From: Crenalkalicoccus roseus
GTDB lineage: Bacteria > Pseudomonadota > Alphaproteobacteria > Acetobacterales > Acetobacteraceae
NCBI RefSeq assembly: GCF_004761865.1
Contig: NZ_SJDM01000001.1
Span: 186,001-250,000 of the forward strand
Length of the DNA stretch: 64,000 nt
Reading direction: 5' to 3'
Shown here: positions 46,913 to 56,727 of the stretch, in pieces
How the letters are laid out: the number at the start of each line of letters is the position of its first letter
How positions within the stretch are numbered: the stretch's first letter is position 1
Notes under the pieces: model-generated
The model's input: the letters and a program-made list of their open reading frames with translations, nothing else
What the model was told of the DNA's origin: nothing
Databases searched by the model: none
Position numbers and translations under genes: made by a program

Positions 46913-48769
46913 TCATCCCGGCGGCCCCACCCCCAGCGCCCGCCCCAGCCGCCGCGCCAGCCGCCGGCGGGAGAAGCGCAGCGCCGCCCGTCCCGGCACC
47001 AGCGGGCGGCGCACCAGCGCCGCGCGCAGCCGCCGCGCCGCGCCGCGCACATCGGGCTCGGCCCAGACCTGGCCCTCCCCGCACACATAATCCCGGTCCG
47101 AGAGGCGGCGCAGCCGGAAGGGCACGCCGAGATAGCCGGGCTCCGCCGCCATGTCCGCATTGCCCGACCAGTCGGTCACCACCACCCGCCGCCCGAGCAG
47201 CAGCGCCTTGGCGATGTTGCGCCCGAACCCCTCGGCGCGGTGCAGCGAGACCAGCGCCTCCGCCCGGCGCAGCAGCGCCTCCACATCCGCGTTCGGCCAG
47301 GCGCCGTCCACCCACACCACGTCGGGCATGCCGCGCAGCAGGGCGCCGAGGCGCCGCGCCGCGCCGCGGGCGCTCCGCCCGCGCGTCGTCTTCACCACCA
47401 GCGTCACATTGCGCACCTGCCGCCTGAGCCGCGCGAAGGCGCGCAGCGCCGCCTCCGGATTCTTGCGCGACAGCCAGGAGGAGGCGTCGAACACGCAGGC
47501 CAGCACCCGCCGCCCCGGCGGCAGGGGAAGGCGCCGGCGCAGCGCCAGCGCATCCGCCACGCGGTGCCGCCCCGTCAGCTCGACCGAGGAGGTCACGCGC
47601 AGCGCCCGCCCGACCCCGGCCTCGGCGAAGGCGCGCTGCACGAAGGCGGAGGGCGCCAGCACGCCGTCGAACAGCCGCGCCGCCGCCTCCCAGCCCGGCG
47701 GCAGCGCCGGCAGCTCCCAGGGCGCGAACAGGTCGGCGCGGCGGAAGGCGGCGAAGCGCGGCCAGTGCGCCAGCGCCCAGAAGGTGGCCTCGAACAGCGT
47801 GTCGCAGAACAGCACCCGCTCGCCCCGCGGCACGGCGGCGGCGCGGGGGGCGAGGCGGGCGAGCTTGTCCCGGTCGGTCTCGATCCGGGAGGCGACGCGG
47901 GTGCCCACCACCTCGAACTCGCAGCCGAGCGAGTCCAGCGCCAGGCAGGCGGAGAAGCAGTCATCGGCGATGCCGAGCACCTGCCGCCAGGGGCCGATCA
48001 CCGTCAGCAGCCCCGGCCGCGCCGGGACCGGCGCCGGCTCCCGCGGGGCGATGCCGTATTCGCGCACGGCATGGTCGCGCATCCATTCCCGCAGCAGCGG
48101 CGGCCGGGCGGCGAGGGCGCGCAGATCCTCGCGGAAGCGCAGCACGGCGCGCAGGAAGAGCGGGGGCGCCGTCGCCGTGCCCGCCAGAAGCAGCCGCCGG
48201 TCCGCAGGCGGCAGCAGGTGCCACAGCCGGTGCTCGGCAAGGCCGAACACCACCGCCCAGTCGGCGATGGCGCCGGGGCTGTCCTCCACCCGCTCCAGCA
48301 TGTCCGGCCGGCGCAGGCGCAGCGCGAAGACCAGCAGCCGGAACAGGCGCGAGAGCGGCACCGGCCCCGGCCCCGGCGCGTCCAGCGCGGCGAGGCCCGG
48401 CAGGTCGCGCCGCGCCATCCCGCCGAGGGCGGGCAGGGCGGCGGCGGCGATCAGGCCGGCGCGCGGCGGGATGCCGAGGCGCCGCGCCAGCGCCTCCGCC
48501 GGGCCGCCGAATCGCCGCCGCCCCCATTCCGCCAGCGCCGCGTCGAAGCCGGGCGCGTCGCGCAGCCGGGCGAAGCCGTCGAGTCGCGCGGCAAGGAAGG
48601 CGGGGAAGCGGCGGGCGATGCGCTCGATGTCGGCGGCCTCCGGCACCGCCCCGGGCGGAAGGCTGCGCGGGAAGCGGGCGGCGGCAAGGGCGATGCGCAG
48701 AAGCTCCGCCTCCGTCACCCCGGCGGCGCGGCCGGGCGGAGGAGGGGGGAGAAGAGGCGCCTGGTCCAT
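46913..48769 (-). CDS. GT4-type glycosyltransferase with long N-terminal extension
   Basis: A 618-residue protein. The C-terminal 350 residues form a GT-B transferase: LFAPWELPALPPGWEA, SAFVQRAFAEAGV, the nucleotide-sugar region FDASSWLSRKNPEAALRAF and HRAEGFGRNIAKALLLGRRVV with the E-x7-E spacing. The first 240 residues are Ala/Arg/Leu-rich helices of no family I recognise, with a short Pro-rich start. It sits alone on this strand and is divergent from the orphan gene at 48875. A role in surface polysaccharide assembly is likely from context. Confidence 0.82.
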   Translation of the reverse strand: MDQAPLLPPPPPGRAAGVTEAELLRIALAAARFPRSLPPGAVPEAADIERIARRFPAFLAARLDGFARLRDAPGFDAALAEWGRRRFGGPAEALARRLGIPPRAGLIAAAALPALGGMARRDLPGLAALDAPGPGPVPLSRLFRLLVFALRLRRPDMLERVEDSPGAIADWAVVFGLAEHRLWHLLPPADRRLLLAGTATAPPLFLRAVLRFREDLRALAARPPLLREWMRDHAVREYGIAPREPAPVPARPGLLTVIGPWRQVLGIADDCFSACLALDSLGCEFEVVGTRVASRIETDRDKLARLAPRAAAVPRGERVLFCDTLFEATFWALAHWPRFAAFRRADLFAPWELPALPPGWEAAARLFDGVLAPSAFVQRAFAEAGVGRALRVTSSVELTGRHRVADALALRRRLPLPPGRRVLACVFDASSWLSRKNPEAALRAFARLRRQVRNVTLVVKTTRGRSARGAARRLGALLRGMPDVVWVDGAWPNADVEALLRRAEALVSLHRAEGFGRNIAKALLLGRRVVVTDWSGNADMAAEPGYLGVPFRLRRLSDRDYVCGEGQVWAEPDVRGAARRLRAALVRRPLVPGRAALRFSRRRLARRLGRALGVGPPG

Positions 48770-48874
48770 GTCGGCCGAAAGCCTCGGTGGCAAATACAAC
48801 CCGAGGTTGGCATGCCCCGGCGCCGGGGAGTAGATCCCATCCCGGCCACCCTGCGGGCCGGGAGGGCGACACGG

Positions 48875-49981
48875 ATGATGGCTGCATCGGCCGCCGGGCT
48901 GGCGGCGCTGTCGGAAGGGCTCGGCGCGGCGCGGCGCGTCGTGCTGGCGGGCCGGCCCCGCCCTTCCGCCCTGCCCCACGGCCCGGGCCTCGCCTGGCAT
49001 CCCAAGGACTGCCTGCTGGCCCTGGCCGGCGCGGCGCTGGAGGCGGAGGGGCGGGAGGTGGCGTTCGCCAACCCGCATTTCCTGCCGCCCGCCGATTGGG
49101 AGGGGGATCTCGCGGTGCTGCACGCCGCCCCGCTCGACCTCGCCTGTCCGCTGCCGGTGGCGCGCAACGCGCTGCTGCTCGACGGCGAGGACCTGCTGGG
49201 GCTGGCCGAGGAGCGGCGGGCGGGCGAGCCCCGCGGCCTGCGCCGCCGGCGCGCCGAACTCATGGATCGCCTGCTGACGGTGGCGCCGGAGGCGGTCTGG
49301 GCCGGCCTGCTGCCCGGCGGGGCGTCGCCGCTGCCCCTGGCGCCGCTGCTCGCCGCGGCCGGGCGGCTGCCGGCCGTGGCGGCGCCGGTGGGGTGGATGG
49401 CGTGCGACCTGGAGACCGGGCCGTACAATTTCCTCGGCCTGCGCCGCGATCCCGAACCCGGCACCAGCCGGATCGAGGTGCTGGCCGAGGCGGGGCGTCC
49501 GGCGCTGCTCGCCTTCGCCACGCCCGGCACGCTCGGCGACCTCGCGCCGGCGCTGCGCGCCTTCGCCGCGCTGGAGGCGGCGGAGGCGCGGCTGCTCGTC
49601 TTCTTCTTCGGCGCCCCGGAGGCGCTGGCGGAAAGCCTGGCCGGCGGCTTCTCCGGCGACAATTTCCGCTGCCCCGCCATCCGCTTCCTGTTCGCCCCCT
49701 TTCCGGTGGCGGCGCTGCTGGCGGCGCTGCGCGCCGCGGCGGGCTGCGTCGAGAGCTGCCATGGCGGGGGCATCGGGGCGCTGGCCGAGGCGCTCGGCAC
49801 GCGCGGGCGGGTGGTGCTGGGGCCGGGGGGCGTCTTCGACGCCTGGCGGGAGGGCCGCGCGCTGGCCCGCGGCATCGCCTGGGAGGCGGTGCTGACCCCC
49901 GCCGCCCTGGCGCAGCGGCGGCGGAAGGCCCACCGCGCCGGGGAGCGGGCCCTGGCCGATGCGCTCGCCGCCCTGCTCTGA
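48875..49981 (+). CDS. Protein of unknown function, possible glycosyltransferase relative
   Basis: A 368-residue protein starting MMAASAAGLAALSEGLGAARR with GGAGGG upstream. There are no membrane helices or signal peptide. Its second half (LLVFFFGAPEALAESLAGGF, then CVESCHGGGIGALAEALGTRGRVVLGPGGVFDAWREGRALARGI) has the beta-alpha rhythm and late glycine-rich loop of a GT-B C-terminal domain, but I cannot place it in a family. It is divergent from the GT4 gene at 48769 across 105 bases. I take it as a candidate novel transferase or a degenerate paralogue. Confidence 0.65.
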   Translation: MMAASAAGLAALSEGLGAARRVVLAGRPRPSALPHGPGLAWHPKDCLLALAGAALEAEGREVAFANPHFLPPADWEGDLAVLHAAPLDLACPLPVARNALLLDGEDLLGLAEERRAGEPRGLRRRRAELMDRLLTVAPEAVWAGLLPGGASPLPLAPLLAAAGRLPAVAAPVGWMACDLETGPYNFLGLRRDPEPGTSRIEVLAEAGRPALLAFATPGTLGDLAPALRAFAALEAAEARLLVFFFGAPEALAESLAGGFSGDNFRCPAIRFLFAPFPVAALLAALRAAAGCVESCHGGGIGALAEALGTRGRVVLGPGGVFDAWREGRALARGIAWEAVLTPAALAQRRRKAHRAGERALADALAALL

Positions 49982-50141
49982 GCCGGGGCGGGAAGGGCGC
50001 GCGGCGACGCGGATCATCGCCTCTCGCCGTCACGGGCGGGCGGTGCCGGCCCCCGCCCATCAGCCCCGGCGGGCAGGGGCGGCCGGCATCGGACAAGGCG
50101 CAGGCATGGCCCGCCGGGGCGGAATCGCGCGGTGGCGCCGC

Positions 50142-52430
50142 TCAGGCCCGCCGCGTGACGCGGCGCAGCACCCGCGACAGCTCCTCGGCGGCGTAGGGCT
50201 TCTGCACCAGCTCGAAGCCGTGCCACCCCTCCTCCGCCAGCACATGGCTGTAGCCGGAGGTCAGGACCACCGGCAGGCCGGGGTGGCGGCGGCGGATCTC
50301 GCGGCCGAGCTCCACCCCGTTCATCCCCGGCATCACCACGTCGGAGAACACCACGTCGAAGCCCGCATCCCCGGCCAGCCGCGCCAGCGCCTCGCCGGCA
50401 TTGGCGACCCAGACGGTCTCGTAGCCGAGATCCTGCAGGATCTGCGCGGCGAAGCCGCCGACATCGGCGTTGTCCTCGACCACGAGCACCCTGCGGCCGC
50501 GGCCGTGCTCGGCCGGGGCGGCCGGCGGCGGGGCCGGAACCTCCGCGGGCGCCTCCCGCTGCGCCCGGGGCAGGTAGAGGGTGAAGGTGGTGCCGCGCCC
50601 GACCTCGCTCTCCACCGCGACATCGCCCCCCGACTGCTTGGCGAAGCCATAGACCTGGGAGAGGCCGAGGCCGGTGCCCTTGCCCACCTCCTTGGTGGTG
50701 AAGAAGGGGTCGAAGATGTGGCCGATCCGCTCGGGCGGGATGCCGGCACCGGTATCGGCGAGGGAGATGGCGACGAAGGCGCCCGTCCCGCCGCGGTGGC
50801 CGCGGATCGCCGGCATTCCCGGCGCCGGGCGGACCCGCACCGTCAGCGTGCCCTCGCCCTCCATGGCGTCGCGCGCGTTCACCGCCATGTTCACGAGCGC
50901 GGTCTCGAACTGGCTGGCATCCGCCTCCACCAGGCAGCCGCCGCCCTCCTCGGCCTCGAGCAGGATGCGGATGCGGGCGCCGACGATGCTGCGCAGCATA
51001 TCGGTGATGGCGCGCACCCGGGCGGCGGCGTCGAACACCTCGGGCTTCAGCGCCTGGCGCCGCGCGAAGGCGAGGAGCTGCCCGGTCAGGCGCGCGGCGC
51101 GCTCCACCGTCTCGGCGATCGCGTCCACGTAGCGGCGGCGCCGCTCCTCGGGCAGGTCCGGCCGGCGCAGCAGGTCGGTGGAGGAGCGGATGATGGTGAG
51201 CAGGTTGTTGAAGTCGTGCGCGACGCCGCCGGTGAGCTGGCCCACCGCCTCCATCTTCTGCGCCTGGCGCAGCGCCGCCTCCGCCGCCCGCAGCGCCTCG
51301 GCCCGCTCCTTCTCCTCGGTGACGTCGCGGGCCACGGTGTACATCCGCCCCTCCTCGGGCACCGCGGTCCAGGACAGCCAGCGCCACCCACCCTCCCGCG
51401 TGCGGCAGCGGTTCTCGAGGCGCAGCGTCCGCGCTCCGGCGGCGAGCTGTTCCAGACCGGCCTGCGTCGCCGCCCGGTCCTCGGGGTGGACGAGGTCGAG
51501 GAAGGGGGTGCGCAGCACCTCCTCCTCCGTCCAGCCGAGCACCGTGCCCCAGGCCGGGTTGACGCTCTCGAACCGTCCCTCGAAGGTGGCGACGCCGAGC
51601 AGGTCCTGGCTCACCGCCCAGATCCGGTCACGCTCGCGCGTGCGCTTGCCGATCTCCCGCTCCAGCGCCTCGCGCGAGCGTGCCAGCACCTCCCGCGCCT
51701 CGACGATCTCCTGGATGTCGGTGCAGGTGCCGAACCAGCGCGTGATCCGCCCCTGCGCGTCGCGCACCGCCTGGGCGCGGCCCAGCACCCAGCGGTACTG
51801 GCCGGAACGGTGCCGCAGCCGGTACTCGATGCGGTAGGGCTCGCCGGTTTCCAGGCTGTGGCGCCAGACCTTCCAGGTGCGCTCGCGGTCGTCCGGGTGG
51901 AACATCCCGGCCCAGGCGTCCCCGTCCGTCGAGCCTTCGGGCACGCCGGTGAACTCGTACCAGCGCTGGTTGTAGTAGTCGTGATAGCCGTCGGGCCGGG
52001 TGGACCAGACCATCTGCTCGATGGAGTCGGCGATGGCCTGGAATTTGGCATCGCTCTCCCGCAGCGCCGCCTCGGCGTCCCGAACGCCCTTCCCGCGCCG
52101 CTGGTCAGGAGCGGCCCGCAGGGTGTGGAGGATGTGGGCGACCTCGCCATCCGGGCCGAGCAGGGGCGTGAGCGTGGCGCGCCGGCCCCGCAGGGTCAGG
52201 CGAAGGCGGGCACGGGTGACGAGCGCGCGTTCCAGCGCGCGGCGCAGGCGGCGTGCATCCCCGGGCGGCCAGCCGGCCAGCGCCTCGAACAGCCCCAGGC
52301 CGGCCGGCGCCTCCCGGCCAAGGGTGGCGACGCAATTCCCGCCCGCGCCCAGGATGGTGAAGCGCGGCGCATCCGGCGCCAGCAGCAGATGCGCGCCCGC
52401 CGGGGCAAAGGCACCGGCGCTAGGACGCAT
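50142..52430 (-). CDS. PAS-domain hybrid sensor histidine kinase with receiver
   Basis: A 762-residue cytosolic kinase. There are two clear PAS/PAC units ([20 protein letters not shown] to GTCTDIQEI, and [20 protein letters not shown] to [10 protein letters not shown]), preceded by a weaker PAS-like N-terminus. The phosphoacceptor His405 lies in [19 protein letters not shown] (HWE/NtrB-like). HATPase_c has [13 protein letters not shown] and [10 protein letters not shown]. The C-terminal receiver has Asp697 in [11 protein letters not shown] and a KPY motif. ATG 52430 has AGGGGG upstream; ATG 52463 would add 11 residues. No output regulator is adjacent. Confidence 0.92.
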   Translation of the reverse strand: MRPSAGAFAPAGAHLLLAPDAPRFTILGAGGNCVATLGREAPAGLGLFEALAGWPPGDARRLRRALERALVTRARLRLTLRGRRATLTPLLGPDGEVAHILHTLRAAPDQRRGKGVRDAEAALRESDAKFQAIADSIEQMVWSTRPDGYHDYYNQRWYEFTGVPEGSTDGDAWAGMFHPDDRERTWKVWRHSLETGEPYRIEYRLRHRSGQYRWVLGRAQAVRDAQGRITRWFGTCTDIQEIVEAREVLARSREALEREIGKRTRERDRIWAVSQDLLGVATFEGRFESVNPAWGTVLGWTEEEVLRTPFLDLVHPEDRAATQAGLEQLAAGARTLRLENRCRTREGGWRWLSWTAVPEEGRMYTVARDVTEEKERAEALRAAEAALRQAQKMEAVGQLTGGVAHDFNNLLTIIRSSTDLLRRPDLPEERRRRYVDAIAETVERAARLTGQLLAFARRQALKPEVFDAAARVRAITDMLRSIVGARIRILLEAEEGGGCLVEADASQFETALVNMAVNARDAMEGEGTLTVRVRPAPGMPAIRGHRGGTGAFVAISLADTGAGIPPERIGHIFDPFFTTKEVGKGTGLGLSQVYGFAKQSGGDVAVESEVGRGTTFTLYLPRAQREAPAEVPAPPPAAPAEHGRGRRVLVVEDNADVGGFAAQILQDLGYETVWVANAGEALARLAGDAGFDVVFSDVVMPGMNGVELGREIRRRHPGLPVVLTSGYSHVLAEEGWHGFELVQKPYAAEELSRVLRRVTRRA

Positions 52431-52702
52431 CGGCGCGGCGCCCCCTGGGTGGCGAGGCGGCATGGGCCGTCCCGCTCGCCATCCGGCCTCGGCGGGCTGC
52501 GGGATCCGCAAGGCAAGAGAGCTGGGATGCGGTCTTCGGCACGGGGAGGACCATGGCGCGCGGTCGCATGGCGGTGGGGCGCCGTCAAGCATTGTCGCGA
52601 GGCATGCTGCCCGGCCGTGGGCGGGGCGCGCAGCCGGCGGATTCCAGCCCTCCGCCATCTGTTCTAGCCTCGCGCGAGAGGAACTGTCCGGGAGCCGCCC
52701 CC

Positions 52703-54274
52703 ATGCGCTGCCACGCCACCCTTGCCCTTGCCGCCTCGCTCGTCCTCGGCGCGCCATCCCTCGCCGCCCAGACGCTGACGATCGGCGCCGCCGCCCCCGT
52801 GACCTCGGTGGATCCGCATTTCCACAATCTCGGGCCGAACAACGCCCTGACCATGCACATCTTCGACCGGCTGGTGGAGCGCGACGCGCGGGCGCGGCCG
52901 CAGCCGAGCCTTGCCGTATCCTGGCGCGCCCTCTCCGACACGGAGTGGGAGTTCAAGTTGCGCTCGGACGTCTCCTGGCATGACGGCCGGTCCTTCACCG
53001 CGGATGACGTGGTGTTCACCTTCGCCCGCGTGCCGGAGGTGCCGAACAGCCCCGGCGGCTTCCAGGGCTTCCTGCGCGCCATCACGCGGGTGGAGGTGGT
53101 GGATCCGCACACCATCCGCTTGCACACAAGCGTGCCGCACCCGCTGATGCCGCTCGACCTCGCCTCGGTCAGCATCATCGCCCGCCACGCCGCGGAGGGC
53201 GCGGGGACCGAGGATTTCAACAGCGGCAGGGCGGCGATCGGCACCGGGCCCTATCGCCTCATCTCCTACCGCCTCGGCGACCGGGTGGAGATGGCGCGCA
53301 ACGAGCGCTGGTTCGGCGGCGCCGAGCCCTGGGAGCGCGTCAGCTACCGCATCATCTCCAATGACGGCGCGCGCACCGCGGCGCTGCTCGCGGGCGATGT
53401 GGACCTGATCGAGCAGGTGCCGACCTCCGACCTCGCGCGCCTCAGGCGCGACCCGCGCATCGTCGTCACCGAGGTGCCGAGCCTGCGCACCGTCTTCCTG
53501 GCGCCGGATTACGGCCGCGACGGCGGCTCGCCCCTGATCACCGACCATGCCGGCAACCCGCTGCCCGCGAACCCGCTGCGCGACGTGCGGGTGCGCCGAG
53601 CCCTCTCCATGGCCATCAACCGCGAGGCGCTGGTCGAGCGGGTGATGGAGGGCGCGGCCACCGCCACCGCGCAATGGCTGCCCGAAGGCGCCTTCGGCTA
53701 CCACCCGCGCGTGAGGCCGCGCGCCTTCGACCCCGAGGGGGCGCGGCGCCTGCTGGCCGAGGCCGGCTATCCGGAGGGGTTCCGCATCACCCTCAGCACG
53801 CCGAATGACCGCTGGCCGAACGATTCCCGCATCGCCCAGGCGGTGGCGCAGATGTGGACGCGCATCGGCGTGCGCACCCAGGTGGAGGCCCTGCCCTGGA
53901 CCGGCTTCGTGCCGAAGCGCATGCGCTTCGAGTACGCGGTCCAGCTCGGCGCCTGGGGCAGCTCTACCGGAGAGGCATCGAACTTCCTCGTCAACACGGT
54001 GGCGACGCGCGACCGCGCGAAGCTGACCGGGGCCAACAACAACGCCCGCTTCTCCAGCCCGGCCTTTGACGAGCTGGTGGCGCGCGGCTCCACCATCCTC
54101 GACGACGAGCGGCGCGAGGCGGTCTGGCACGAGGCGGTGGAGCGCTACGCCGAGGAGGAGCCGCTGATCCAGCTCATCCAGTACGTCAACACCTGGGCGC
54201 TGCGCCGCGGCCTGACGCACGAGCCGCGGATGGACGAGCGCACCATCGCCATGGGCGTGCGCCCGGCGCGGTAG
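52703..54274 (+). CDS. Peptide/nickel-type ABC transporter substrate-binding protein (SBP_bac_5)
   Basis: A 523-residue periplasmic binding protein. The signal peptide is MRCHATLALAASLVLGAPSLAA. The SBP_bac_5 pattern is visible: VDPHFHNLGPNNALTMHIFDRLVERD, WEFKLRSDVSWHDGRSFTADDVVFTF, and GTGPYRLISYRLGDRVEM. Permease and ATPase genes are absent, so it works with a transporter encoded elsewhere. An LLM flavin oxidoreductase follows after 25 bases, hinting at uptake and oxidation of a shared substrate. Confidence 0.92.
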   Translation: MRCHATLALAASLVLGAPSLAAQTLTIGAAAPVTSVDPHFHNLGPNNALTMHIFDRLVERDARARPQPSLAVSWRALSDTEWEFKLRSDVSWHDGRSFTADDVVFTFARVPEVPNSPGGFQGFLRAITRVEVVDPHTIRLHTSVPHPLMPLDLASVSIIARHAAEGAGTEDFNSGRAAIGTGPYRLISYRLGDRVEMARNERWFGGAEPWERVSYRIISNDGARTAALLAGDVDLIEQVPTSDLARLRRDPRIVVTEVPSLRTVFLAPDYGRDGGSPLITDHAGNPLPANPLRDVRVRRALSMAINREALVERVMEGAATATAQWLPEGAFGYHPRVRPRAFDPEGARRLLAEAGYPEGFRITLSTPNDRWPNDSRIAQAVAQMWTRIGVRTQVEALPWTGFVPKRMRFEYAVQLGAWGSSTGEASNFLVNTVATRDRAKLTGANNNARFSSPAFDELVARGSTILDDERREAVWHEAVERYAEEEPLIQLIQYVNTWALRRGLTHEPRMDERTIAMGVRPAR

Positions 54275-54299
54275 GACACGGCGGAGGAGGAGAACGCGC

Positions 54300-55349
54300 A
54301 TGAAGCTCGGCCTTTCGCTCGGCTACTCCGGCGCCAGGCTCGACATTCCGGTCGGGCTGGTGCAGCGCGCCGAGGAGCTCGGCTACGACACGGTCTGGAC
54401 CGCCGAGGCCTACGGCTCGGACGCGGTCTCGCCGCTCGCCTACCTCGCTGCCCATACCCGGCGGATCCGCCTCGGCACCGCGGTGATGCAGCTTGCCGCG
54501 CGCACCCCGGCGAACGCCGCCATGTGCGCCGGCACGGTGGACGCGCTCGCCGGCGGCGGGCGCTTCATCGCCGGACTCGGCGTCAGCGGGCCGCAGATCG
54601 TCGAGGGATGGTACGGCGAGCCCTGGGGAAAGCCCTACTGGCGCGTGAAGGATTACGTGGCGATCATGCGCAAGATCTTCCGGCGGGAGGCGCCGGTGAC
54701 GCATGAAGGGCGGGAGATCAGCCTGCCCTATCGCGGCGAGGGGGCGCTCGGCGTCGGCAAGCCGTTGAAGTCCATCCTGCACATGAACCCGGACATCCCG
54801 ATCTATCTCGGCACCGGCACCGAGGCGATGGTCCGCCTCACCGGCGAGATCGCCGATGGCTGGCTCGCTCTCGGCTTCGTTCCCGGCGCGCTGCCCGAAT
54901 TCCTGCCCCTGCTGGAAGAGGGGTTCCGCCGCTCCGAGAAGGCGACGGGGCGGAGGAAGACCCGCGCCGACTTCACCATCCAGGCCTCCGCGCATGTGGA
55001 GGTGGCGGAGGATGTCGGCGCCGCGCTGGCGCGGCTGAAGCCCGAGGTGGCCCTGTATGTCGGCGGCATGGGCCATCGCGACATCAATTTCCACAAGGAC
55101 ATGATGGTTCGCCGCGGCTTCGGGGGGGCAGCGGCGCGCATCCAGGAACTTTATCTGGCCGGGCGGAAGGAGGAGGCGATCGCCGCCGTCCCGGATGAGT
55201 GGGTGGACCTGAAATCCCTGGTCGGCCCGCCCGAGCGCATCCGGCAGCGGTTCCGCGCCTGGGCGGAGTCGGGCGCCGACGCGCTGACCGTGCGCACCCG
55301 CCAGACGGAGGCGATCGAGGCGGTGGCGGAGGCGGCGCGGCGGCTCTGA
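54300..55349 (+). CDS. LLM class flavin-dependent oxidoreductase
   Basis: A 349-residue luciferase-like TIM-barrel oxidoreductase. It starts MKLGLSLGYSGARLDIPVGL, with YDTVWTAEAYGSDAVSPLAYLAA, RIRLGTAVMQLAARTPANAAM and the glycine-rich GRFIAGLGVSGPQIVEGWYG. That set is typical of F420- or FMN-dependent LLM enzymes; which cofactor cannot be told from sequence. It probably shares a transcript with the binding protein just upstream. Length is normal. Confidence 0.9.
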   Translation: MKLGLSLGYSGARLDIPVGLVQRAEELGYDTVWTAEAYGSDAVSPLAYLAAHTRRIRLGTAVMQLAARTPANAAMCAGTVDALAGGGRFIAGLGVSGPQIVEGWYGEPWGKPYWRVKDYVAIMRKIFRREAPVTHEGREISLPYRGEGALGVGKPLKSILHMNPDIPIYLGTGTEAMVRLTGEIADGWLALGFVPGALPEFLPLLEEGFRRSEKATGRRKTRADFTIQASAHVEVAEDVGAALARLKPEVALYVGGMGHRDINFHKDMMVRRGFGGAAARIQELYLAGRKEEAIAAVPDEWVDLKSLVGPPERIRQRFRAWAESGADALTVRTRQTEAIEAVAEAARRL

Positions 55350-55368
55350 GGCGGCGCGTCATCTGGCC

Positions 55369-55394
55369 GGAACGCCCGCGCCTTCCCGGGCGTT
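55369..55394 (+). promoter_or_regulatory. EcfG-type general stress promoter (GGAAC-N17-CGTT)
   Basis: GGAAC (55369-55373) and CGTT (55391-55394) are separated by 17 bases, both elements perfect. It ends 34 bases before ATG 55429, the same geometry as the promoter at 6668. Confidence 0.8.
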
Positions 55395-55428
55395 GGATGG
55401 GCGGACCCTTTCCGCACAGGAGGACGGG

Positions 55429-55824
55429 ATGTCGGACATCCCCCGCAGCGGCGCCACGGCCACCGAGGGCGTCGCCATTGACGAGACCAGCCAGCTCATC
55501 GCCGCGAGCAAGGTGAACGGCACCGCCGTCTACAGCCGCGCGGGCGAGAACATCGGCTCGATCTACGACGTGATGATCGAGAAGCGTTCGGGTCAGGTCG
55601 CCTACGCCGTGATGAGCTTCGGCGGCTTCCTCGGCATCGGCGAGCGCTACCACCCGCTGCCGTGGAAGGCGCTCACCTACGACACCAGCCTCGGCGGCTA
55701 TGTGGTGGACATCCCCCGCGACCGGCTGGAAGCGGCGCCGAGCTACGGTCGCGACGAGACCCCCTGGTCCGATCCGGCCTATGGACGCCGCGTCTCCGAC
55801 TATTACGGCGTCGGCGGCGTCTGA
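55429..55824 (+). CDS. PRC-barrel domain protein
   Basis: A 131-residue soluble protein. The PRC-barrel runs from about residue 20 (LIAASKVNGTAVYSRAGENIGSIYDVMIEKRSG) through YAVMSFGGFLGIGERYHPLPW to the IPRDRLEAAP strand. PRC-barrel proteins recur among alphaproteobacterial general stress genes, and a perfect EcfG promoter is directly upstream. GGAGG supports ATG 55429 over the longer frame from 55393. The C-terminal tail is Tyr/Gly-rich (DPAYGRRVSDYYGVGGV). Confidence 0.92.
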   Translation: MSDIPRSGATATEGVAIDETSQLIAASKVNGTAVYSRAGENIGSIYDVMIEKRSGQVAYAVMSFGGFLGIGERYHPLPWKALTYDTSLGGYVVDIPRDRLEAAPSYGRDETPWSDPAYGRRVSDYYGVGGV

Positions 55825-55860
55825 GCGGCATGCCGCCGCGTCGGTCCGCCGGCGCGGCGG

Positions 55861-56727
55861 TCAGCCGTGCTCGATCAGGTGCTCGAGGTAGCGGCCGTAG
55901 CCGCTGTTGCGCAGCGGGCGTGCCACCTCGCGGAGCTGCGCATCGGTGATGAAGCCCTTGCGCCAGGCCACCTCCTCGGGTGCGGCCACTTTCTGACCGG
56001 TACGCTTCTCGATGGCGCGCACGAACTCTCCCGCTTCCAGCATGCTGTCATGCGTTCCGGTGTCGAGCCAGGCATAGCCGCGGCCGAGCCGGCAGACGCG
56101 CAGGCTGCCCTCTTCCAGGTAGATGCGGTTGAGATCCGTGATCTCCAGCTCCCCCCGTGCCGAGGGCGAGAGGCGCGCCGCGAGCCGGGGCGCGCGCCCA
56201 TCGTAGAAGTAGAGGCCCGTCACCGCCCAGTCGGAGCGCGGCCGCGGCGGCTTCTCCTCGATGCTGAGCGCCCTTCCGGTGGCGTCGAACTCGACCACGC
56301 CGTAGCGTTCCGGGTCCGCGACGCGGTAGGCGAACACCGCGGCGCCGCGCTCCGCCACCGCCGCCTGCATCTGCGCCTCGAGCTCGGCGCCATGGAAGAT
56401 GTTGTCGCCGAGGATCAGCGCCGAAGGCTGGCCGGCGAGGAATTCCTCGGCCAGCACCAGCGCGTGCGCGATGCCGCGCGGCCTGTCCTGCTCCACGAAT
56501 GTCAGCCGGATGCCCCACTGGCCGCCGTCGCCGAGCAGGCGGCGGAACAGCGGCAGGTCGTGCGGGGTGGAGATCACCATGATCTCGCGGATGCCGGCCA
56601 GCATCAGCACCGACAGCGGGTAGTACACCATCGGCTTGTCGTAGACCGGCAGGAGCTGCTTGGAGACGGCGAGCGTCGCGGGATAGAGCCGCGTGCCGCT
56701 GCCGCCGGCGAGGACGATGCCCTTCAT
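55861..56727 (-). CDS. rfbA: Glucose-1-phosphate thymidylyltransferase
   Basis: A 288-residue nucleotidyltransferase that makes dTDP-glucose, the first step to dTDP-L-rhamnose. The signature [31 protein letters not shown] starts the fold. [11 protein letters not shown] is the metal-binding block, [20 protein letters not shown] the sugar site, and [15 protein letters not shown] the late motif. It is the last gene of rfbC-rfbB-rfbD-rfbA, overlapping the rfbD stop by four bases. Confidence 0.97.
   Translation of the reverse strand: MKGIVLAGGSGTRLYPATLAVSKQLLPVYDKPMVYYPLSVLMLAGIREIMVISTPHDLPLFRRLLGDGGQWGIRLTFVEQDRPRGIAHALVLAEEFLAGQPSALILGDNIFHGAELEAQMQAAVAERGAAVFAYRVADPERYGVVEFDATGRALSIEEKPPRPRSDWAVTGLYFYDGRAPRLAARLSPSARGELEITDLNRIYLEEGSLRVCRLGRGYAWLDTGTHDSMLEAGEFVRAIEKRTGQKVAAPEEVAWRKGFITDAQLREVARPLRNSGYGRYLEHLIEHG

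Noticed and set aside
46850..50017. Overlapping open frames of more than 1000 codons on both strands in the glycosyltransferase region
   Set aside because: Only 46913-48769 (minus) and 48875-49981 (plus) show protein-like composition, motifs and ribosome sites. The extensions are GC-driven read-through of the opposite strand.
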